A DNA stretch of 64,000 nt from Plantago ovata. Taxonomy: Eukaryota; Streptophyta; Magnoliopsida; Lamiales; Plantaginaceae. Shown piece by piece: positions 25,173-36,900 of this stretch. The translations under genes were made by a program, and so were the position numbers. Within the stretch, counting starts at the first letter, position 1. Each line of letters begins with the position of its first letter. The notes under the pieces are model-generated. The model did no database searches. It was not told where the DNA came from and was given only the letters and a program-made list of their open reading frames with translations. The stretch is from NCBI GenBank assembly GCA_028274465.1, contig CM051456.1, positions 13,233,745 to 13,297,744 of the forward strand, written 5' to 3'.

Positions 25173-25388
25173 CTAGCCAAACATGGTTGCGTGATAGACA
25201 AACCAGAAGATTAGAAATACCATAGGTATGTTGCAGAAAATAGTCGTGACAATGATTTGGAAAGTCATGGTGGATTCTTCTTCGGATGATGTATCGGATT
25301 CTTCTTCATCTTCAACTTCAACATCAATTTCTTCGTATTTTGCACAAGTCTTTGATTTCTGCGACTTATTATCTTTCAATTTGGCCAT
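25173..25388 (-). pseudogene. RPA49 5' fragment fused to foreign sequence
   Basis: The first 39 codons (MAKLKDNKSQKSK, then the acidic EIDVEVEDEEESDTSSEEES) are near-identical to the start of the intact RPA49 gene at 31601. Homology stops at about 25267. The frame then continues through 32 unrelated codons containing a hydrophobic run (TIFCNIPMVFLIFWFVY) and stops at 25173. The promoter side is duplicated as well (segment 25267–28307). It is most simply a truncated gene copy. An expressed 71-residue chimeric protein with an acidic head and one membrane segment is possible but unproven. Confidence 0.7.
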
Positions 25389-26534
25389 GATTGAGCAGAG
25401 AAATTGAGGTTTTTTTCTTTTCTGTTATATAAACCCTAAAATCAGCTGAAATTGATTATTTATGTGGAGGAGAAGCGGAAGTGCGGAAGGCTGCAAGTAT
25501 TTGGGCTACACTGGTTAGGGCCTAATTCACGGTTAGCATGGATTACCGAAAGCCCATGTCCCAACTCTCATTAGTTGCGGAAAAATACATGCCACCATGC
25601 CGGTGCCAAATTTTGCGAGTGTAATTTTTTTTATTGGTTAAATATAGTCGGTTTTATTTCATTAACATTACGGAATTGCCCTCCGTTGAATTTCATATTA
25701 CGAAACCACCACCACCCAATGCACACTAGATTTGTAGAGAGAAGAAATTAGGCAAAGATTTGAAAAATCGACTAGGGGTATAAATGTAATCTTAGTACAT
25801 TTCAATAATTTTTTGAGTAAAAATGAAAGCAACTAGCCGCTTTTTTATTAGGAAATCAAAACCATGATCCTTAACGAAAAAAAAAAACCTCCATTAGTTA
25901 GGGGTAAGGAACAACTAATTAGCCTCCCCTTTTTCTTCTAGAAAAAACATTTAAGTTCAGCTCAATATATATTTACTTAAATGTGAGATTGCCGGAAACA
26001 GTTACTGTTCAATCTTGACGACCGCCCGACAGTCATGACATCCAAAAAAATTAATTTTGACGCATCCATTTGCACAAGCAGGACGGGAGCTGGCCTTTGT
26101 ACAGTCGCGAGAGATCACCAGGGACGGATACTGGCATGAAAAACACTGTAAGGTCCCGTATATCAATTATTTATAAATGTAAATTTATTACACTTCAATA
26201 AAAATGTCGCAGGTAAAATTATAGACAAGCTTATAAGTCCAACTCAAATAAAATGTCTCTCAGTGCTTCCAAGTCTTTCCATATTGAATCGAATTTTGTC
26301 AAATATGTGGAAGCCCCTTAATTACAATGGCGATGTACTGAATCGAACTTCAATTGGTTGCACACGGTATATATTTATGTTTTAAGTTAACATTTGTTCG
26401 TTGTATGATGTTCTGTTTACGGTCTGATTCATTATTTAATTTTCCTCAATTACTTGTTAGATTGAATTTGACAATTTTGTTTTGTGTTTCTCTAAGTCGA
26501 GTATATGTATAGAAAATATATATTAAAGTGTTGG

Positions 26535-27418
26535 AAAAATTAGGGAGCAAACAGGGACGTATCAAAATCTATAAACTGGAAAAGAATAAAGAAAAGAAAG
26601 AAGCAAAAAATCTGCAGAGTCGAGCGTCAACGCTCTCTCCTTAAGACTTTATTCGTCCTCCTCTCGGTGCTACAGTTATCCAGCGAACAGTCTCCCAAGA
26701 TAAAACTACAGTGAGTTCGTATACAAGCACTTGAAATACGATACTCGGGTGGACTACTACAATATGTAAATACAAGCTTTTAGAATGTTAGAGAAGAATA
26801 GGACGGCATGTGGATTTCCATTTACAGATTCGAAAATCAGTATATCAATCCAAATATGAGGTTTTTTATTTATAGTTGTGAAATGTTGTAAACGAAGAGG
26901 TGCAACTCTTGAGAAAGTAACTCCTTGCTCCATAATTTATCTATTCATGTTGCAACACAACCTTCCTCCAAAAGATGCAATGGTTCAATGGAAAGCTCTC
27001 CAGCTTTCAATTGAGAGGTCATGAGTTTGACACCCCTTTGTGACAACTCTATCCACTTATTATTTTTACATTTTCAACCACCCACTATCCATCAAGAGTT
27101 CTTATTCAAATAACCTCATAACAAAATATTACTTTTGATATTTTTGTTCCTCCGTTCTTAATTTTAGCTAATTCCAACTTTTAATTAGTCAACCATAACT
27201 AACACACTAACCAACACATTTTGAGCATTACTTACTCTTTTCACAAATGAATTTTAGTAACAAACGTTCAAGTGACTTCTACTATTTTAGTAGATTATTC
27301 ACGTTTAAGAAAACTCTATTTACAACTTGTGAGGCCTCTCTTGGTTAATAGCGCATAGTCGTAGATTGACCAACCATGATTTGACTAAAATTCCAACCTA
27401 AATTACATATAAAAAAAA
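26535..27418. mobile_element. ~880-bp insert specific to duplication copy 1
   Basis: The flanks TATATATTAAAGT and AAGTATAATGTTATTATATA are adjacent in copy 2 (about 32709–32750) but separated here. The insert has no long open frame. Around 26978–27035 it holds a pol III-like A box (TGGTTCAATGGAAAG) and B box (GAGTTTGACACCC), so part of it may be a SINE. Neither terminal inverted repeats nor a clean target duplication was found, so loss of this DNA from copy 2 is equally possible. Confidence 0.5.
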
Positions 27419-27845
27419 GTATAATGTTATTATATATGAGTGTAATAGATATATAGAAAATACAACAAATTAATATGTCTATAGTTGAGAGGTTCACTCA
27501 ATTCTTATAAGTTAAGATTACCATTAATTTCAATCGTCATTTTGACCATGTGTTGCCCATGAATAAATCCGAGCAATAAAAATGTAATAAGTTGTCTTTT
27601 AAACTAGAAATCATAATGGTAAGCAAAGTTATAATAATGTAAACGTAGTCATCATCGTAATTATATTTGAAGAAAAATGATAATAGATTCGATTCAAGTA
27701 CTTAAAAAAGTTTATACTACTACGTATAATATTTGGTAATCATCTCACTAGTATTAAAAAAGATATGGTAAGGTTATGCTACCTTTCACTAAAAAGGGAC
27801 GTCTTCATTTCAGTTCGAATTTGCTTAAACATTCATTATATCATA

Positions 27846-28214
27846 CGAAGAGAAGAAGACTAGAATCGTTGTACATATATATTTGTGAGCGAATTAGGTA
27901 ATTCGTACGAAAAGAACAAGTCCAAAATCGTTGTATATAGCGGTGGGCTAATTAGGCAATTCGTTCGAAAAGAACAAGACTAGAATCGTCGTATGTAGAT
28001 GTGTGCTAATTAGGTGAAGAAGAAGACTAGAATCGTCATACATATCTATGGTCTAATTAGGTAATTCGTACGGAGAACAAGACCAAAATCGTCGTATGTA
28101 GGGTGGGCTAATTAGGCAATTCGTTCGAAAAAGAACAAGACTAGAAACATCGTTTGTAGGTGTGAGCTAATTACGTAATTGTACGGAATAGGGACGGGCT
28201 AATTAGGTAATTAG
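27846..28214. repeat. Degenerate ~75-bp minisatellite, copy 1
   Basis: About five imperfect units share AATTCGT(A/T)CGAAAAGAAC, AAGAC(T/C)A(G/A)AATCGTCGTATGTAG and GGGCTAATTAGG. One unit here lacks its AATTCGTACG part, unlike its counterpart in the second copy. The array lies in the duplicated flank upstream of the RPA49 5' end. Confidence 0.85.
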
Positions 28215-28278
28215 GAGAGGGATGGGTTGCTTTGTAATTTCCGCAATTCATTGTGAGCAGCAACTAGCAGCAGCAGTA

Positions 28279-28820
28279 TCAATAATCAGGTAGAAGTCCA
28301 TCTGATATCCGTCCCATTTTGTCAACGGTTTGTTCAAGGCTGGGATCTCCGTCCCATTCATCATCTTCTGCATCTTCATGAATTAGTTTACGTCTAATTC
28401 TCACATCCTTATCGTTTCCGAGAAAAAGAGACCGTAAAATAATATTTCAGCTCAGTCCAGAGTTACATGGTTAAAGAAACACTGGCAGAAAGAAAAAATT
28501 GCAGCGAACAAAGATTTCTCATGTTTTTCTTCTTTTGGTGTTGCAGTTGGTTCCCGACTGGGAAAGAATTGCATTGATTTTGGGAACATGTTAAAGCCAT
28601 AACGGGAATTTCGGACATCGTCTCAGAAATTCCAGTTCATGTGCCTTAGCAAATACCTACGCCACGGTATTTCAACCCCACTAGGCCGTAAAGGGTAGAT
28701 CTCAAAATGCGTGGCCCAGTGGGCTGAGGTAAACCAATGGCCCTTAAACCAAACATTGAGAGCTTTGGACTCGAATGACATCCAAATACCATCAACGCAC
28801 TCAAAGCTGGGATTGTCCAT
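28279..28820 (-). CDS. Unidentified two-exon gene or gene tail
   Basis: On the minus strand, exon 28657–28820 (from ATG) and exon 28279–28393 join in phase (CGTAG|GTATTT to GAATTAG|ACG) to give 92 residues. The product starts MDNPSFECVDGIW, includes SAHWATHFEIYPLRPSGVE and ends with an acidic tail (HEDAEDDEWDGDPSLEQ...) at GLLPDY. The mixed aromatic and acidic composition is protein-like, but I do not recognise it. The last few codons are repeated at about 33597–33623 in the second duplication copy, where the rest is missing. It may be the C-terminal remnant of a longer gene that once flanked RPA49 or a small complete gene. No upstream exon is convincing. Confidence 0.4.
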
Positions 28821-29168
28821 GTACTAGTCAGTAGTCAGTAAAACATAACATGATGCTTTTCGTTTCCTCTTTCCAGATACTGCATAGTAGTGCAGTGAGA
28901 GTGTAGAGGCCAGTCGCTTCCACTTGCACAGTAACCAACCAGACTTGTTTGCAATAAAATTTCTAATCCGATGTGTTACTAGTATAAAATAATGAGTGAG
29001 CTCAAGAACAACTGTTCCAAATCCCAGTCCCCAGACAGGGATCGAGATTAATACAAGATAAACAACATTAAAATTCAAAAAACAACAGAACTTTTTAAGA
29101 ACATATAGTCAATCGTCTTCATTCAGACATCCAAACAAACAAATGGTCACTGAAAGAAAAAAAAAAAT

Positions 29169-31601
29169 CTACCTTTGCTTCCTCTTTCTAGCTGTTGTTT
29201 CTAGTTTCAGTGGGATAGGAAGCGTAAAATTTGTCCCTTTCATCTTGCAACCCAAGTAACCATAGTGTGTTCTTATAGTTATAATGCTCATCTGAAGATC
29301 CTTCGCTATATCTGTTGGGTCAGAATGGAAATCATCAACAATCAGGGAGAGCACCACGATGTAGTTGATAAGCAATTTAAGTTTCTCATCTGGGATTCTT
29401 TTGTCATGTGCAGCACCGAACATGGTGGAGAACTTTTGAATCAGCCTGCTGGGAAATCTGTGATGTTTTGCATTTGAATGTCTATCCATACTATGTTTAT
29501 CCTTGAACTTGATGAGATGAGTGATGTATGAAAATATTGAAGCCATCCTCTTTCTCTCTGTCTCATCCTACAAATTTGATGAAGTGAGAAATAAATGAGG
29601 ACACTCGAGGGAAAATGAAAGGCATCCATATAATTCCCACTCTCAAATGAAAACACTAAAATCTGAGACCAAGATGTTAACCAAGTACAACATGACCTGA
29701 TTTCTTTAAAGCATGCTATATAAACAAATCAGATCGATTAAATAAGCAAATCACATTTCTTGTAGACTAAACCAGACCTGATTCTGTAAATTGATTAGCT
29801 TACCAAGAATGAAAATATGTGTGTTCAATTATGTACCCTTGGCATATTTTTCAGTTCTTAATGGGAAATAAACACTAAAATGGTTTTAGTTTTTGCATTA
29901 TTGATATTCATTCATGTTCAGTCAGGAAGTCTAACTGGTTATAATTGGTCAATCATGCTGATCAAAGACAGCCATGAACAGAGAATTAACACAATCAACT
30001 CAGACCATGTGATAAGCATAAATCAATACCATTATTCAATTTTGAGATTTCCATGGAAATTTTCTAGCAGGATTCAAAGACAATAATTAGAAACGGAATT
30101 TAATCAGAAATTGCAATTTGAGAAAGAGCACCAACTTCTTTTCACTATGCAGTAATGCAGCTAAAGAAACAATAACAAGATATGAGAGATACTGCTTTGT
30201 GAATTAAGTAAACATAGGATGCACAAACCATTCCGGAATGCTTTACCTTGAAATCTTCCAACTTGCTTATTCTGTTGCGAACAAAACTTGGGTAATCAGC
30301 AGGTTTCAGCTCAGATCCTGATTGAAAAAGTTTATAGACATCTAGAAGGCAATCCCAATCTCCTTTGAGAATGATCTTATCCAGTGGATATGCCATATGT
30401 GGTGTAGTTGCATCCAAATTATATGGCGGGAGATTTTGAGCAGCGAAAAAGGAAGCATCAGTTGTTGAAGCAAGCGCCTCTGCATTAGTGGCATCCACTA
30501 ACTTCATAACAAAATCGTTCCGGTCTCCTGCTGTTTGTGATTCGCGCAGTTTCTTACTTTTCATATCCTGCCATTTGATGAACTCCCCAAGTTACATAAA
30601 AGAATACTATCATTTCTAAATTCACTTCCTCATCTCTGGCGGTTTTTAGATTTGTGAAAACTAATACTATGATATAGGATTGTGCTTTAGATGAAACATG
30701 ATAATGATGATATCTTTTTCTTGCAGAAACGAATTGCTAAAACATGCAAATGATGAGGGACATATATTAGTTCACAAGAACAGCAGCTATTTAACGAGGA
30801 GAAGTACCCGATTAATATCCTTCTTCGCGCTAAATGCGTGCATTTGGACTGGTTTCCCCTCTTCTGTTGTGACTTCTCCATTCCCTTCATCATCAGCTAC
30901 CTCAGCCACCCCAGGAACTTTAGGGGCCAGCCTAAATATCTGCAACTCAAACATTGCAACAAGCAAACCAAATCAATTCATCCACTTCTACATCACAAAA
31001 CTTAAAACCCTAACACAAAAAATAAATAAATAAATAAAAGCATTTCAGACAAATCAATCAAATAGAATTAATTCTAAAACTCAACAAAATTTACCCTGTT
31101 AGCAGCAATGGGGACCATTTTCAGAACCCCGGTCTCCTTATCCACCACGCCAAGCGCGTAATTGCAGAGCTGAGGCGCCGTCGCCTCGCCGGAGTAGTTA
31201 GTCCCGACGAAATTGACCTGAGAATTTTTGGCTCCCACCACAAGCTCCATTCTAGGGTTTGCAGGGTTTCTGGATTTGCTGCTCTTGTACACCTTGATCC
31301 GGGACTTCTCAGAATCATTTGAACGAGTGTTGAGTGGGTTGTAGCCGGAGGGAAAGTATCCGACTATAGGAGAGATTTTCCGTTCTGGATTTTCACTAAC
31401 TGCTTTGATTTTCAAGGTTAACTTTTCCGGTTTTTTGCTTTGATGTTCTTCTTCCTCATCTTCGGTGGATTCTTCGGATGATGTATCGGATTCTTCTTCA
31501 TCTTCAACTTCAACATCAATTTCTTCAACTTCAACATCAATTTCTTTGTATTCTGAAGCAGTATTTGATTTCTGCGAGTTATTATATTTCAATTTGGGCA
31601 T
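29169..31601 (-). CDS. RPA49: RNA polymerase I subunit RPA49
   Basis: RPA49 (yeast A49, mammalian PAF53) binds Pol I with RPA34 in the nucleolus and supports rRNA initiation and elongation. Four minus-strand exons, all phase 0: 31095–31601, 30808–30939, 30247–30567 and 29169–29567. They total 1359 nt or 452 residues, near the plant family length. The N-terminus is acidic and low-complexity (DEEESDTSSEE). The dimerisation domain follows with SQVNFVGTNYSGEA, CNYALGVVDKETGVLKMVPI and RLAPKVPGV. Downstream are NLPPYNLDATTPHMAYPLDK and a tandem winged-helix-type C-terminus (IPDEKLKLLINYIVVLSL, DLQMSIITIRTHYGYLGCKM) with a basic tail KRKQR. A 21-bp tandem duplication adds a second EIDVEVE near residue 25, absent from the relic at 25.3 kb. 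The 5' end and upstream DNA are duplicated. Confidence 0.93.
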
Positions 31602-33623
31602 GATTGAGCAGAGAAGAGAGATTGAGGGGTTTTTTTTTTACTGTTATAAACCCTAAAATCAGCTACTGATTATTTATGTGGAGGAGAAGCTGAATTGCGG
31701 AAGGCCGCAAGTATTGGGCTACACAGGGCCTAATTCACGGTTAGCATCGATTGATGGACCGAAGGCCCATGCCCAACTCTCATTAGTTGGGGAAAATTAC
31801 CGGTGCCAAATTTTCAAGTGCAATTTTTTTTTTTTTTTAAATATAGTCGGTTTTATTTCATTAACATTATGGAATTGCCCTCCGTTGAATTTCATATTAC
31901 GAAACCACCACCACCCAATGCAGACTAGATTTGTAGAGAGGAGAAAATTAGGCAAAGATTTGAAAAACCAACTAGGGATATAAATGTAATCTTACTACAC
32001 TTCAATAAGTTTTTGAGTAAAAATGAAATCAACTAGCCGCTTTTTTAATAGGAAATCAAAACCATGATCCTTAACTTAAAAATAAAACTCCATTAGTTCG
32101 GGGTAAGGAACAACTAATTAGCCTCCCTTTTTTTTCTTCTAGAAAAAACATTTAAGTTCAACTCAATATATATTTACTTAAATGACAGGCTGCCGGAAAC
32201 AGTACTGTTCAGTCTTGGCGACCGCCCGACAGTCCTTACATCCACAAAATTAATTTTGACACATCCATTTGCACAAGCAGGGCGGGAGCTGGCCTTGGTA
32301 CAGTCGCAATAGATCACCAGGGACGAATACTGGCCTGGAAAACACTATTGGGTCATGTATATCAATTCCTTATAAATATAATCTTATTACACTTCAATAA
32401 AATGTTGTAGATAAACTTAGACATGCTTAAGTCCAATTCAAATAAAATGTCTTTCGGTGTTTCCAAGTCTTTCCATATTGAATCAAATTCTGTCAAATTT
32501 GCGGAAGCCCCTTAATTGCAATGGCGATGTACTAAATCGAACTTCAATTGGTTGCACACTGTATGTATTTATGTTTTAAGTTAACAATTATTCTATGTAT
32601 GATGTTATGATTACGTTCTAATTCATTATTTAATTTTCCTCGGTTACTTCTTAGCTTGAATTTGACAATTTTGTTTTGTGTTTCTCTAAGTCCAATATAT
32701 GTATGGCAAATATATATTAAAGTACATAGAAAAGAATGTATAATGTTATTATATATGAGTGTAATAAATACATAGAAAATACAACAAATAATATGTATAT
32801 AGTTGAGATGTCCTCTCAATTCTTATAAGTTAAGATTACCATTCATTTTAATCGTCATTTTGACGCCCATGAATAAATCCGAGCAATAAAAATGTAATAA
32901 ATTGTCTTTTAAACTAGAAATCATAATGGTAAGCAAACTGATAATAATGTAAACGTAGTCGCCTTCGTAATTATACTTGAAGAACATTGTTAATAGATTC
33001 GGTTCAAGTACTTAAAAAGTATATACTATAATATTCGGTAATCATGTTATTAGTAATAAAAAAGATATGGTAAGGTTATGCCACCTACGACTAAAAAGGG
33101 ACGTCTTCATTTTAAGTTTGAATTTGCTCAAACATTCATTATATCATCGAAGAGAAGAAAACTAGATTCGTCGTACATATATATTTGTGAGCGAATCAGG
33201 TAATTCGTACGAAGAGAACAAGACCAAAATCGCCGTATGTAGCAGTGGACTAATTAGGCAATTCGCTCGAAAAGAACAAGACTAGAATTATCGTATGTAG
33301 ATATGTGCTAATTAGGTAATTCGTACGAAGAGAAGAAGACTAGAATCGTCATACATATCTATGGGCTAATTAGGTAATTCGTACGGGGAGAACAAGACCA
33401 AAATCGTCGTATGTAGGGTGGGCTAATTAGGCAATTCGTTCGAAAAAGAACAAGACTAGAAACATCGTATGTAGGTGTGAGCTGGTTACGTAATTGGTTC
33501 GAAAGAGGGATGGGCTAATTAGGTAATTAGGAGAGGGATGGGGTGCTTTGTAATTTCCGCAATTCTCTGTCAGCAGCAACTAGCAGCAGCAGTATCAATA
33601 ATCAGGTAGAAGTCCATCTGATA
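31464..33623. repeat. Segmental duplication, copy 2
   Basis: Direct counterpart of 25267–28307, beginning inside RPA49 exon 1 and ending in the final codons of the unidentified gene (ATCTGATA). It includes the presumptive RPA49 promoter, homology down to short motifs such as CCGCCCGACAGTC, and the minisatellite (33148–33533). It lacks the 880-bp insert of copy 1. Beyond 33623 the sequence switches abruptly to the GIP1 upstream region. Confidence 0.9.
33148..33533. repeat. Degenerate ~75-bp minisatellite, copy 2
   Basis: Same array as at 27846–28214, with all units retaining the AATTCGTACGAAGAG part. It marks the duplicated RPA49 upstream flank. Confidence 0.85.
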
Positions 33624-33952
33624 CAGATATCAAAAAGCCTTTTTCCAAACAAATAATTGCGCCTTCAAAATCATTCCTCAATAATTATTTTAGGCAAAAT
33701 CATCAACCAATTAAAATTTAGTAAATTACCATAAATAAAGAACCCAAATTGTTTTAAAAACCCTCACTGTCTGCTTCTTCTTCTTCTTCTCCCCTCAGCC
33801 GTTTTTTAGTTTTCTGCAAAACCCCCCCTCTATCTAATGCAAACCCTAGCTTTATTAATCTAAGTGTGCATTCAGTTTTCTTTCTTTCTTTCTATCCGCT
33901 TTGAAATAATAAACCCTAGGTGTATAGTTAATTGGGCGAAATTGAATTGAAG

Positions 33953-36900
33953 ATGGTCACGGCGTCCAGGAATGAGAGCGGCGTGCAGGGTCTATCGGCT
34001 GGTGTGAGGAAGACGATACAATCTATCAAAGAGATTGTTGGGAATCACTCGGATGCTGAAATTTATGTCGCGCTTAAAGATTCCAACATGGATCCTAATG
34101 AAACTGCCCAAAAACTGCTTAATCAAGGTCAAATCTTTTTTTTTTTCTTTTTCTTTTTGAATTGTTCTTTTCTACTGGTCTTATATGGTAGTGGTTCTGT
34201 ATGGTTTGGCTGTTCTTGTTGTTTATGTTACCGGCTTGACGGTCAGAAAGATTTTTTTTTTTTTTTGGCGGGTATTGGTTTGTGTAATTCTGTAGTGAAA
34301 AATGATGTCTTTTGGCTTGCTTTCGCTTCTTTGTGTTTGCCTTTAATGCTAATTGGACTTGCTTGAGGGATTTTTGCTCTTGCATTGCCAAATTTAGGTA
34401 ACCCAGGAGCCATAATTGGTGGAAAAAGTGAAATCTTTGTTTGCTGGAGAACACATAGAAGGGAATTGTATAGTTTACCTTACACAAACGTACCCAGCTA
34501 TATTTGGATTGAGACTAGTAATACTGTATTTTATTCTACAGTGAGATTGTTTCTCATTTTGTTAGATTCACCTGGATAAGAGCAATTGAGTTTTTCTTCT
34601 ATAAGGAGCTGAGATTTCTTGTTTGCTGTATAAGATGAATTTTCTTCCGTATCTCACATAGTAAGGAGTGCTCAGTATATAAGATTCTTCCTATCTATCG
34701 TTCCTTCACTAACTGTTACTTTAGCATTTGAAAAAGAAATCCAGTGACAAATTTGCAATCTTTAGTAATATAGTCTCACTTACTAATGCATACCAAGCCA
34801 AACATGCTCTAGGTTAAGTGTATAACACTTCTAATATCAAGTACCAGACTGGCAGGCCCTATAATAGCTTCAATTGTATTTATGTTTATATCTTATATAA
34901 TTACTGAAACTACCTACGTTTTAGTTTTTCTGTTAGCTGTATCATGAGGTCAGAGTAGCATTTCGTCTGATGTAGGGTACATTTTGTTACATTCATAGCA
35001 CTGGGAATGGTGTAGCCCTTGTTGATTTTTGGAAGAGTATAGAAGGTTGATTTTTGGAAAGAGTATAGAAGGTCATTTGATTTTGATTATACTCAGCAGT
35101 GAAAGATTGGGAAATAGGGAATACCTTGGACCAGAACTAAATTTGTTCTTAGAGAGAAATAACAGAGAATTGAGTATGGCTTGGATAATTGGTGCTTTTT
35201 GTTTGCGCTATGGAAGCTCTACATTTTATCGTCTCCAAGAAGCTTCTGAATTATTCCAGATTTAGTTCTTGGAATTTTGATTTTCCTTCAGTGGGGTTAA
35301 TCTTGTCATTCTCATTTTTATTTTAAGTTCTAGTACAATTTTTATGTAGAAGCGTTTATAGTATTCAATATGTGGTCTCACTTTGTGTATGCATAATTTG
35401 ACATTGTTTTCTTGCTTATTTGTTTGCTGTCAGATCCTTTTCATGAGGTGAAGAGAAAAAGGGATCGGAAAAAGGAGGTTAGTTTGCTTATCTCATTTTT
35501 ATCAAATAACTAGCAAATGTATGATACATTCTTATTTTCGTTGCCATCGCTGTCCTTGAAAGTTTTGATTGTTCAAGTGTATGGATTATAAAAGTATAAT
35601 TCTTTTCGAAATTTATAGATGGTAATAGCTATGTGATTTGTATTTTAATTCAAGGTACTTCTATTTACTCACCTGATAAGGTATGAGGCCTAAACTCTGT
35701 GTCTGTTGGTTTCAGAATGCAGCGTACAAGGGCTTTGTTGCTGTAGAGCCCAGGAAAATCACTGAGCCCAGGAATAATACTGAGCCCAGGAGTAACACTG
35801 AGCCGCCACGCATACCCTTACAAACTAGGCAGAATACTTATTATGGTCATAATGCTCGAAGAGGTGGATTTAATCGAAATTTGCCCTCTGGTAATTTGAT
35901 CTCCCCATAAATGCATTTTACCTGTTTGTCTGCGGTCACTCACTACGTTCCTCTGATAACTTTGTTATGGTGGCTGGTTAATAGCTTTACTTTTGTCCTT
36001 TACATAGATGAAGGTGCTAGCCAAAAGTTCCGTGTTGTTAGAGATAATAGAGTTACCCAAAATGCCGGTGCTGATTCAAAGTCTGCCCAAAGTTCAACTA
36101 CCAACAATGATCGGTCAGTTAAGAAGTATGTAAATGTTTATTAATTAATTATGTTACAATTTTTTCTGCAAGAATTTTCTTTATGTGCTTCTTTTGGCCT
36201 CCATGTGCGTTTGGGGATAAGGTTCTTAGTTTAAATTTGGTGTTATCTTGTATAAGTCACTGCAGAACCTGAATTATATATCCAACTTTATAGCGTGCTT
36301 CCTTCTTGGTTGTGAAGGAGGGCTCTGGTAAAGTTGTTTCATCATTAATATGTTATCATATACTGGAACTTTCCAGTTGTAATAAATTTTAGTAACAACT
36401 TTAAATAAATATCCAAAGCATCTTTATTCCCTGCTTTTCATTGCACAAGTAATAAGTTCTACTGCCTCCTACTTTCTATATATGATGTTTTAGGTGTTTT
36501 CACACATTAAGGAGAAATCTTTTCATTCATGCCCCTAATTGTTGTCAATCAACATACCTATTCAACAAAAGTCTTGCATGGAAAATGAAAAAAGTTGGGG
36601 GTAGAGTTGGAAATACATAGCTAAAATCAACTAAAACATCAAATTAAAGATAGGAGGTAGTATTAGATTTCATCTCATCTCATTTGTTCCTTTAGAATAG
36701 TTTTACATTTGTTGGTGATATCTGTCCTTTTATTATTACAATATTATTTTACGATGAGCACTTGCATATAGAGTACCACCCAACACATGCACATATAATT
36801 GGATTTCCTGGACATCTATTCTCTCTTCCATAATCTTAATCACTTGCGCGAAGAAAATGTCTACTGTCTGTTGTCTTCTCTCATCTTTAAAAGCAAAATT

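Larger units (their letters stand above)
25267..28307. repeat. Segmental duplication, copy 1
   Basis: This is a direct (same-orientation) copy of 31464–33623. It contains the RPA49 5' end, its whole 5' flank, the degenerate minisatellite and the last codons of an unidentified minus-strand gene. Copy 1 is longer because of about 880 bp at roughly 26535–27418 that copy 2 lacks. Over long stretches the copies look roughly 90% identical by eye. Confidence 0.9.

Noticed and set aside
27846..28214. CRISPR-like regular array
   Set aside because: Units are ~75 bp, degenerate and contiguous without unique spacers; it is a eukaryotic minisatellite.
28824..29078. 84-codon hydrophobic minus-strand ORF between the unidentified gene and RPA49
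   Set aside because: No link in phase to the neighbouring exons; most likely RPA49 3' flank.
32544..32819. 91-codon minus-strand ORF in the RPA49 flank
   Set aside because: The frame is not preserved in the duplicate segment near 26.4 kb, so it is not under coding constraint.
34119..34487. 122-codon lysine-rich minus-strand ORF
   Set aside because: Arises from T-rich tracts in GIP1 intron 1 read backwards.
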